From: Bacillota bacterium
Lineage (GTDB): Bacteria > Bacillota_A > Clostridia > Clostridiales > Clostridiaceae
Direction: 5' to 3'
DNA: 11,618 bases
NCBI GenBank assembly: GCA_021780795.1
Contig: JAJXYA010000180.1
Span: 1-11,618, forward strand
The position numbers and the translations under genes are program-made. Below, piece after piece: positions 7,211-11,618 of this stretch. The notes beneath the pieces are model-generated. The model searched no databases and was not told the DNA's origin. It saw nothing but the letters and a program-made list of their open reading frames with translations. Position 1 is the first letter of the stretch, and every line of letters begins with the position of its first letter.

Positions 7211-7519
7211 TTACTCTACTAATTTTAATGCTTCTGTTACTACAGCAGTGGCATTTTTTATTGCTTTCTGAGCTTCAATTTTAAATGTTGGTTTCCCTTT
7301 AAATCTACTTTCTTCTTTAACTGATACATCCACTGCAAATATTACCAAATCTGCTGCAGCAACTTCTGCTTTAGAAATTTTATTTTCTATACCTATAGCT
7401 CCCTGAGTTTCCACTTTAATTTTATGCCCTAATTTTTTAGCTGCTTTTTCTAAGGCTTCTGCAGCCATATAGGTATGTGCTATTCCAGTTGGACATGCTG
7501 TTACTGCTACTATATTCAT
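7211..7519 (-). CDS. PTS fructose-type IIB component, free-standing
   Basis: Cytoplasmic phosphocarrier that takes phosphate from IIA and gives it to the sugar bound by IIC. It is 102 residues, the length of a complete fructose-class IIB domain. The active-site cysteine is Cys9 in TACPTGIAHTYMAAEAL, the standard FruA-IIB signature. The start at 7517-7519 has GGGAGAG ahead (7527-7534). It is encoded 98 bases after the IIC gene with a strong hairpin in between, and before the PRD activator. In many bacteria IIA, IIB and IIC of this class are fused; here they are separate genes. The sugar is unknown: fructose-class systems also carry mannitol, mannosylglycerate and others. Confidence 0.93.
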   Translation of the reverse strand: MNIVAVTACPTGIAHTYMAAEALEKAAKKLGHKIKVETQGAIGIENKISKAEVAAADLVIFAVDVSVKEESRFKGKPTFKIEAQKAIKNATAVVTEALKLVE

Positions 7520-7566
7520 ACAAATCTCTCCCTTTATCTATATTTATTATTATTTTATTAAATAAT

Positions 7567-7603
7567 CTCATCCTATATAACTAAATTAGCTATATAGGAT
7601 GAG
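7567..7603 (-). other. Strong hairpin between the IIC and IIB genes
   Basis: A perfect 13-bp stem (CTCATCCTATATA, 7567-7579, with TATATAGGATGAG, 7591-7603) starts 14 bases past the IIC stop. After one A-C mismatch the loop itself can form CTAA/TTAG pairs. On the minus strand it is followed by ATTATTTAATAAAA, a poor T-tract. An RNA-processing or 3'-end-protecting structure that sets the IIC to IIB ratio is more likely than a full terminator, though partial termination is possible. Confidence 0.7.
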
Positions 7604-7617
7604 TATCAGCTTACTTC

Positions 7618-8652
7618 TTATTCTTCTTCCATTAGTTCCTCAGGAACATTTTTCTTTAGAGCATTAACCATTATGGCTGTTATCGCAATTCCTACAAGTA
7701 CAGCAACAATAAACATTATTCTACTATCAACTACAGGAAGTACTATTGGTCCGCCATGTGGAGCATGATCGCCAACTTTACCTATTGCTGCAATTGCTGC
7801 ACCTACAGCTGAACCAACCATTATTGAAGGAATAACTCTAATTGGGTCACCAGCCGCAAAAGGAATTGCTCCTTCTGTTATACCAATAAGCCCCATTGCT
7901 AAAGCTGCAGTACCAGCATCTTTTTCTGAATGAGTATATTTCTTAGGAGCAAGCAATGTAGCAACTCCCATACCAAGTGGAGGAATACAAATTGCAACGG
8001 CAACTGGACCCATAACTGTGTAAATACCACTACCAATTAATCCAGAAGCAAACAAGAATGCAACCTTATTAACTGGACCACCCATATCGAAGGCAATCAT
8101 TGCCCCCATTACTAAAGCAAGTACAACAGCACTACCTGAGTTCATAGTTGTTAATCCATTTGTCATTGAAGCCATTAAATTAGCTATAGGAGTACCAATT
8201 ACAAAAATCATTATTAAGCCAACTACTAGTCCAGATATTATTGGGATTATAAATATAGGCATAAGTGGTTTGATTGCTTTTGGAACTTTCCAACTCTTAA
8301 CCCATCTTGCTATATATCCAGCTATAAATCCAGCAACAATTCCGCCAAGAAATCCTGCTTTCAAGTTAGTTGCAAGAACACCACCAACAAGTCCTGGAGC
8401 AAGACCTGGTCTATCAGCTATAGAATATGCAATAAAGCCTGCAAGTACTGGAACCATCATTGAGAAGGATGCTGCACCTATATCTAGTATTGCTTTTAAA
8501 AATGGTTGTGTAACAACTGCACCCTTACCTGGTGTAATACCGCTTAGTGCAATAGCAAAAGCTATAAATATACCGCCGATAACAACTATTGGAATCATGT
8601 GTGATACGCCTGTCATTAAATGTTCTCTAATTCTTTTTAATTCTTCTTTCAT
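7618..8652 (-). CDS. PTS fructose-type IIC component (membrane permease), free-standing
   Basis: Integral membrane subunit that binds and translocates the sugar during phosphorylation. It is 344 residues, typical for a fructose-class IIC domain without IIA or IIB fused. Many hydrophobic segments run from about 16 to 330. Family motifs are DRPGLAPGL (80-88), FDMGGPVNK (188-196), GITEGAIPFA (257-266, the conserved GITE loop) and APHGGPI (297-303). The ATG at 8650-8652 has AAAGGGGGAAA ahead (8661-8668). It lies 19 bases after the IIA gene, so the two are cotranscribed. Specificity cannot be read from sequence; no kinase or isomerase gene is nearby to hint at the sugar. Confidence 0.94.
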   Translation of the reverse strand: MKEELKRIREHLMTGVSHMIPIVVIGGIFIAFAIALSGITPGKGAVVTQPFLKAILDIGAASFSMMVPVLAGFIAYSIADRPGLAPGLVGGVLATNLKAGFLGGIVAGFIAGYIARWVKSWKVPKAIKPLMPIFIIPIISGLVVGLIMIFVIGTPIANLMASMTNGLTTMNSGSAVVLALVMGAMIAFDMGGPVNKVAFLFASGLIGSGIYTVMGPVAVAICIPPLGMGVATLLAPKKYTHSEKDAGTAALAMGLIGITEGAIPFAAGDPIRVIPSIMVGSAVGAAIAAIGKVGDHAPHGGPIVLPVVDSRIMFIVAVLVGIAITAIMVNALKKNVPEELMEEE

Positions 8653-8671
8653 TAATAATTTCCCCCTTTAA

Positions 8672-9124
8672 TTAATTTGATTCACCTATATCTTTTAGTA
8701 CTTCAAAAATCTCATCCTCTGACTTTGATGCTTTTAGTAATTTTACGAAGTCTTCATCCATTAATTTTCTTGATAATTTAGATAATAGCTTTAAGTGCAA
8801 ATTATTTACATTTTCTTCTGGAACTCCAAATAAAAATATAACTTCTACAGGATTTCCATCAATTGAGTTCCAATCAACTTTTTCTTTCAATTTTCCAAAT
8901 AACACCATAGCCTCCTTTACATTTTTACTTTTAGCATGTGGAATGGCAATTCCTTCCCCAATTCCTGTAGAATAGTCTTTTTCCCTTACAAGTACATCTT
9001 CTATAAATCCATTTAAGGATGATATTTTACCTGCTTCCAAAGCAATTGTTGTCATAATCCTAATTACATCAATTTTAGATTTTGCTTCAATATCCAATAT
9101 GATTAATTCTTTATCGATTAGCAT
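8672..9124 (-). CDS. PTS fructose/mannitol-type IIA component, free-standing
   Basis: Cytoplasmic subunit that accepts phosphate from HPr and passes it to IIB. It is 150 residues, a single PTS EIIA type-2 domain. His63 in GIGEGIAIPHAKS is the phosphorylation site, and LFGVPEENVNNLHLKLLSKL (98-117) is the expected C-terminal helix region. The ATG at 9122-9124 has a TGGGGGA ribosome binding site (9131-9137). It is the first gene of the PTS operon. The activator's own EIIA domain is a relative, not a copy. A nitrogen-PTS (PtsN) role is unlikely because IIB and IIC partners follow directly. Confidence 0.93.
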   Translation of the reverse strand: MLIDKELIILDIEAKSKIDVIRIMTTIALEAGKISSLNGFIEDVLVREKDYSTGIGEGIAIPHAKSKNVKEAMVLFGKLKEKVDWNSIDGNPVEVIFLFGVPEENVNNLHLKLLSKLSRKLMDEDFVKLLKASKSEDEIFEVLKDIGESN

Positions 9125-9238
9125 TCACATTCCCCCAATAACATTTTTTTCGAAATAGTACCTATAAATAACAATTTTTTATCCACATTTCACCTGAGCA
9201 AGTAATGTTTTAACACATCATAAGTGGTAATTATTTTA

Positions 9239-9264
9239 TTTGTTTTGTAATTGTTGTTTTGTTT
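9239..9264. repeat. T/G-rich repeat block in the PTS leader
   Basis: TTTGTTTTG (9239-9247) and GTTGTTTTGTTT (9253-9264) on the plus strand. A similar block lies upstream of the predicted promoter at 9357-9372. They may be paired activator sites or simple low-complexity sequence. Confidence 0.35.
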
Positions 9265-9294
9265 ATATTTATATATACGCTTTGAATACTCTTC

Positions 9295-9309
9295 TTATAA
9301 CGTTTTCAT
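9295..9309 (-). promoter_or_regulatory. Candidate cre (CcpA) site at the PTS promoter
   Basis: ATGAAAACGTTATAA on the minus strand fits the Gram-positive cre consensus WTGNAANCGNWNNCW at every position but one (A for C near the end). It overlaps the predicted -10 box, where CcpA binding would repress. Catabolite repression of a sugar PTS operon is expected. Confidence 0.6.
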
Positions 9310-9333
9310 AGGTAACTGTTTATGCCTAAACAA
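9305..9333 (-). promoter_or_regulatory. Possible promoter of the PTS operon
   Basis: TTGTTT (9328-9333) and TATGAA (9305-9310) on the minus strand are spaced 17 bases apart. Both boxes are only moderate matches, as expected for a promoter needing an activator. It would give a leader of about 170 bases before IIA. Confidence 0.45.
9317..9332. promoter_or_regulatory. Palindrome TGTTTA-N4-TAAACA at the PTS promoter
   Basis: Inverted repeat with perfect 6-base arms covering the -35 box and spacer of the predicted promoter. It is placed like an operator, either for a repressor or for the PRD activator. No known consensus is matched with confidence. Confidence 0.45.
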
Positions 9334-9356
9334 TGTGGTAAAAAGTTAATGAATCA

Positions 9357-9372
9357 TTTTTGTTTTGTTTTG
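9357..9372. repeat. T/G-rich repeat block upstream of the PTS promoter
   Basis: TTTTTGTTTTGTTTTG on the plus strand. It would lie roughly 60-75 bases upstream of the predicted transcription start, where activators of the MtlR class bind. Similar sequence recurs at 9239-9264. Confidence 0.4.
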
Positions 9373-9438
9373 CCTTTAAAATACTATTCCTTAAGCTTTA
9401 TTTTTATGCTTATTTATAACTCCTCACTTTTTTACAAT

Positions 9439-9467
9439 AAAAAAAGTCCCTATAATTCTATAGAAAC
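9439..9467 (-). terminator. Intrinsic terminator of the lipoprotein gene
   Basis: On the minus strand GTTTCTATA (9459-9467) pairs with TATAGGGAC (9446-9454) around a four-base loop, nine pairs including two G-T wobbles. Seven T's follow directly (9439-9445). It lies about 48 bases after the lipoprotein stop and separates that gene from the PTS operon. Confidence 0.8.
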
Positions 9468-9515
9468 CTTTTTGTTACCAAACTTATGAATTTTTTACTA
9501 CTTCCTTCTTATATA

Positions 9516-9923
9516 TTATTTTTTAACTTCATTAATATAAACCGATGAAGCTGTTCCTTGCATAGGACTAGATTCCATTATCGCACCCTCTATATAAATT
9601 TCAACATGATTACCAGGAAGAAATTCACGACTTACATTGTGATAAGGAATGGAAGTTCCCTCACTAATGTTTTCAAAAAAATTAGTTTTATCATTTATAC
9701 TTACCCAAATTTTTCCTTTTGTGTTATCTGAAATAGAGTTAACTAAAATTTTTGTACCTGATTCCTTTACCTCTAATACCTCCCCAACAACTGTTGGAGC
9801 CATTAATTTAGCACTTGATACTGGTGGTTTTGGATTTATCCCACTTGTTTCTTTACCTTTGCACCCAACAAGTAGCATCGTTGCCATTATACTGAGCACT
9901 GTAAAAATAATAATCTTCTTCAT
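9516..9923 (-). CDS. Small putative lipoprotein, possibly DUF3221-like
   Basis: Predicted surface-anchored protein of 135 residues with unknown function. The N-terminus is a lipoprotein signal: MKK, a hydrophobic stretch at 4-19 and the lipobox LLVGC with Cys21 as the lipidated residue. A short linker rich in Pro and Ser follows (22-44), then a compact beta-rich domain at about 45-133. The pattern GEVLEVKESGTKILV (47-61), later LPGNHVEIYIEGAI (102-115), and SSPMQGTASSVYI (118-130) recalls the OB-fold DUF3221/YobA lipoproteins of Firmicutes. That link is from memory of the pattern and is uncertain. The start has AAGGAGAGA upstream (9929-9936). It appears to be a single-gene unit, with a terminator after it and non-coding sequence before it. 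No catalytic motif is visible. Confidence 0.8.
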   Translation of the reverse strand: MKKIIIFTVLSIMATMLLVGCKGKETSGINPKPPVSSAKLMAPTVVGEVLEVKESGTKILVNSISDNTKGKIWVSINDKTNFFENISEGTSIPYHNVSREFLPGNHVEIYIEGAIMESSPMQGTASSVYINEVKK

Positions 9924-10293
9924 AATATCTCTCCTTTTACTTTGTGTTTTTTGTGTTTTAATCTCTTATATTTCCTTATACGATACTATTTTTTAAAAAG
10001 TTATATCTATTTGCACAAAAAACCATAAAGATTTATTCAAGAGACCTCTTCACCCCATAAAACTCATATCCAGGTGAAACACTTTTTATTTCTTTCAACT
10101 TAACTTCTTTGAAAATCCTATTATATTACAGTTCTCTTACTCTTAAAAATTCGCATTATTTATTAATTGTTAATTATTTCGTGTTCTGAGTTAATTTTTT
10201 TACGTTTATTGAAAGAAAAATTTTAAGAGCCTAAACTTTGCGTTTAGGCTCTTTTATTATTATTAATATTGTTTTTTAAAGGTAATTTATATA
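9924..10293. other. Non-coding stretch between the oxidoreductase and lipoprotein genes
   Basis: About 370 bases with no credible gene. It holds the oxidoreductase terminator near 10225-10253 and the leader of the lipoprotein gene. A TATAAG-like -10 box lies at about 9976-9981 on the minus strand without a clear -35. A loose inverted repeat TTCACC/GGTGAA (10049-10054, 10073-10078) is the only other structure seen. Confidence 0.6.
10225..10253 (-). terminator. Stem-loop terminator after the OYE gene
   Basis: A perfect 12-bp stem (AAGAGCCTAAAC, 10225-10236, with GTTTAGGCTCTT, 10242-10253) has a five-base loop. On the minus strand it is followed by AAAATTTTTC; on the plus strand by TTATTATTATT. 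It ends the oxidoreductase transcript about 40 bases past its stop, and the symmetric flanks may let it work both ways. Confidence 0.8.
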
Positions 10294-11292
10294 TTACTTA
10301 AGGCTTTCTATAGCACTTTGTGCCCATTTAGAATCCTTAAATATAGCTCTGCCAACTCCAATAAGATCTGTTTTATCTTCAGCTAATAATCTTTCAGCAG
10401 CATGTGCTTCAGTAATTCCACCAGTTAAAATTACTGGTATAGATACAGCCTTTTTAATAGCATCTGTTAAAGGCCAAAAATATCCTTGCTCTGTTGAATT
10501 TGGCATTACATATCCAAGGAACCCACCAGATATATCAAGAATGTGAACCCCTGCCTTTTCAAATTCCTTAGCTGCAATTACACTATCTTCTATAACTGTT
10601 CCACCTTCTATATAATCTGCTGCACCTAATCTTAAAAGTATTGGGAAGTCCTCTCCAACAGCTTCTTTTACTGCTTTAATTACTTCTAGGTGAATACGGA
10701 TACGACTGTTCACATCTCCACCATATTCATCAGTTCTTTTATTTGAAAGAGGTGAGAAAAATTGGTTTAATAAATATCCATGAGCTGAATGTATTTCCAC
10801 TCCATCAAAGCCAGCTTCTTTAACAAGTCGTGCTGCCTTAGCAAAAGCTTTAATAATTTCTTTTATCTGCTCTTTAGAAAGTTCATGTGGTACTTCTTTT
10901 TCTTTAAAACGAGGATTAGGTACTGCCGATGGCCCTACAGGATTAATTCCTGTAACCGCTCTATCAGCTGCTCCTCCAGCATGATTAATTTGCATAACAG
11001 CCTTTGATCCATTATCCTTAATTACTCTTGCTAATTTTTTTAATCCTTCAATATCACTATCCTCTGACACTGAAAGTTGCCCATTGCTTGCTTTTCCTTG
11101 TACATTTATAAAACTATGCTCGATGATAATTAAAGATATATAGCCACCTTCTGACTTTTCTTTATAATAATTTAAAATATCTTCACTTACCTTACCATCA
11201 CCTTGTGATTTAGCTGTAGCCATTGGTGGCATAACTAACCGATTATTTAACTCTAAATTTCCTACTTTTAATGATTTAAGTAAATTGCTCAT
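10294..11292 (-). CDS. Old Yellow Enzyme-family NAD(P)H:flavin oxidoreductase, single domain
   Basis: FMN-dependent reductase of activated C=C bonds such as enones, quinones or other electrophiles. It is 332 residues, a single TIM barrel without the Fe-S and NAD domains of 2,4-dienoyl-CoA reductases. Motifs are NRLVMPPMAT (17-26), QINHAG (101-106), GVEIHSAHGYLLNQFFSP (164-181) and the phosphate-binding GGI (291-293) and GVGRA (312-316). His168 and His171 match the substrate-binding pair and Tyr173 the proton donor of YqjM-type enzymes, but Ala25 stands where YqjM has its redox-tuning Cys26. I start at 11290-11292, where GGAGGG sits five bases upstream; an ATG eight codons earlier (11316) lacks such a site and lies in the leader palindrome. 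It appears monocistronic. The physiological substrate is unknown. Confidence 0.92.
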   Translation of the reverse strand: MSNLLKSLKVGNLELNNRLVMPPMATAKSQGDGKVSEDILNYYKEKSEGGYISLIIIEHSFINVQGKASNGQLSVSEDSDIEGLKKLARVIKDNGSKAVMQINHAGGAADRAVTGINPVGPSAVPNPRFKEKEVPHELSKEQIKEIIKAFAKAARLVKEAGFDGVEIHSAHGYLLNQFFSPLSNKRTDEYGGDVNSRIRIHLEVIKAVKEAVGEDFPILLRLGAADYIEGGTVIEDSVIAAKEFEKAGVHILDISGGFLGYVMPNSTEQGYFWPLTDAIKKAVSIPVILTGGITEAHAAERLLAEDKTDLIGVGRAIFKDSKWAQSAIESLK

Positions 11293-11297
11293 TTGAA

Positions 11298-11303
11298 CCC
11301 TCC
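11298..11303 (-). promoter_or_regulatory. Ribosome binding site deciding the OYE start
   Basis: GGAGGG five bases ahead of the ATG at 11290-11292. It selects this start over the upstream in-frame ATG at 11314-11316. Confidence 0.8.
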
Positions 11304-11310
11304 ATAATCT

Positions 11311-11326
11311 TTTCATTATAATGAAA
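11311..11326. promoter_or_regulatory. 16-bp perfect palindrome in the OYE leader (candidate operator)
   Basis: TTTCATTATAATGAAA is a perfect palindrome lying between the -10 box and the ribosome binding site, at the presumed transcription start. Position and symmetry suggest a repressor site, for example a MarR or TetR-type electrophile sensor. No regulator gene is in the window. Confidence 0.55.
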
Positions 11327-11335
11327 TATAACTAT

Positions 11336-11341
11336 ATTATA
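11336..11341 (-). promoter_or_regulatory. -10 box of the OYE gene promoter
   Basis: Perfect TATAAT on the minus strand, about 45 bases ahead of the start codon. The matching -35 region (around CTAAAA) is poor, so the call rests on the -10 box and its position. Confidence 0.5.
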
Positions 11342-11406
11342 CCTCAAATCATTCAAAGTTTTAGTTATATATTATTTTTTCTTCTTACCTAATTTTCTAT
11401 AAATTT

Positions 11407-11618
11407 TTATTTGTCTAATCTCCACCATACCAATTCCTCAACTTCACCTTCATCGGATTTTTCAACAGTTTCATTGTATTTAATAAACCCATTTTTCTCT
11501 AATACTCTATGAGATGCAATATTAGTTTTGTCGGTGTCTGCTACAATTGATAAGGCTTTTGGATTTGTAAATATCCATTTTATTAATCTTTCTACTGCTT
11601 CAGTCATATATCCTTTGT
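11407..11618 (-). CDS. GNAT-family N-acetyltransferase, C-terminal part (runs off right edge)
   Basis: Acetyl-CoA-dependent N-acetyltransferase of the RimJ/RimL-like group. Only the last 69 complete codons are present. The reading frame stays open through the window edge: KGY precedes the internal Met at 11605-11607, and KGYMTEAV is the end of the acetyl-CoA binding motif A (normally G-K/R-G-Y-x-T-E-A). That Met is therefore not the true start. NIASHRVLEKNGF is the conserved motif B, in which the Asn and Ser face the cofactor. A likely -10 box for the next gene lies in the 114-base gap after its stop. The acceptor substrate cannot be judged. Confidence 0.85.
   Translation of the reverse strand, partial: KGYMTEAVERLIKWIFTNPKALSIVADTDKTNIASHRVLEKNGFIKYNETVEKSDEGEVEELVWWRLDK

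Larger units (their letters stand above)
9125..9515. other. Non-coding stretch: PTS operon leader and promoter, and lipoprotein terminator
   Basis: No credible gene lies in these 391 bases. They hold the IIA leader (about 170 bases, nothing structured seen), two T/G-rich repeat blocks, the candidate promoter with cre-like site and palindrome, and the terminator of the lipoprotein gene. Confidence 0.7.

Noticed and set aside
8270..8671. Plus-strand 133-codon ORF opposite the IIC gene
   Set aside because: Pro/Ala/Ile-rich composition is the antisense of a membrane protein; no start signals and no family resemblance.
9125..9294. Riboswitch or RAT-type antiterminator in the PTS leader
   Set aside because: No terminator or conserved stem is seen in the leader, and the operon's regulator has DNA-binding HTH domains rather than an RNA-binding CAT domain.
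9125..9400. Sigma-54 (-24/-12) promoter, as used by some PRD activators (LevR type)
   Set aside because: No TGGCAC-N5-TTGCA-like sequence is seen, and the activator lacks an AAA+ sigma-54 interaction domain.
9349..9489. Plus-strand ORF of 46 codons in the gap upstream of the PTS operon
   Set aside because: No ribosome binding site, low-complexity hydrophobic composition, and it runs across the minus-strand terminator at 9439-9467.
9649..9996. Plus-strand 115-codon ORF opposite the lipoprotein gene
   Set aside because: Antisense of a gene with a clear signal peptide and ribosome binding site; no ribosome binding site of its own.
10049..10078. TTCACC/GGTGAA inverted repeat as a plus-strand terminator
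   Set aside because: Six-base stem with an 18-base loop, and no plus-strand gene upstream to end.
1..11618. CRISPR array, tRNA, rRNA, insertion sequence or phage genes
   Set aside because: No regularly spaced long repeats, tRNA-like cloverleaf, transposase-like protein or terminal inverted repeats were seen on either strand.

Overview
The window is AT-rich, and every gene I accept lies on the minus strand. Starts are preceded by strong purine-rich ribosome binding sites (GGAGG or runs of G). The gene content is an electron-confurcating lactate dehydrogenase module, a split fructose-type PTS and a ferredoxin-domain EtfA. Together these point to an anaerobic, low-GC Firmicute, most likely a Clostridium-type fermenter. 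I cannot name the species.

Reading along the minus strand from high to low coordinates: (1) 11618-10225 holds the C-terminal end of a GNAT acetyltransferase, then a single-domain Old Yellow Enzyme-type flavin oxidoreductase with its own promoter, a 16-bp perfect palindrome in the leader and a stem-loop terminator. (2) 9923-9439 is a lone small lipoprotein gene ending in an intrinsic terminator. (3) 9349-5107 is a sugar PTS operon made of free-standing IIA, IIC and IIB proteins followed by a MtlR-type PRD activator. A likely cre site (CcpA) lies at its promoter and a strong hairpin sits between IIC and IIB. No sugar-converting enzyme is encoded with it, so the substrate is unknown. (4) 5009-1 is the lactate module: a FadR-type GntR regulator with its own terminator, then etfB, etfA (with a one-cluster ferredoxin domain), a GlcD-type FAD lactate dehydrogenase and the start of an L-lactate permease that runs off the left edge.

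In the lactate module the permease imports lactate. The dehydrogenase oxidises it to pyruvate and passes electrons to the EtfAB flavoprotein, which is predicted to use reduced ferredoxin to push them uphill to NAD+. The regulator probably binds the palindrome GTGGTCTGACCAC just ahead of etfB, and two related half-site repeats stand next to it. The PTS operon looks separately controlled by phosphorylation of its own activator and by catabolite repression.

I found no mobile element, CRISPR array, tRNA, rRNA or clearly novel system. The most notable unexplained signals are the tandem operator repeats before etfB, the hairpins inside both operons, and the palindrome in the oxidoreductase leader.
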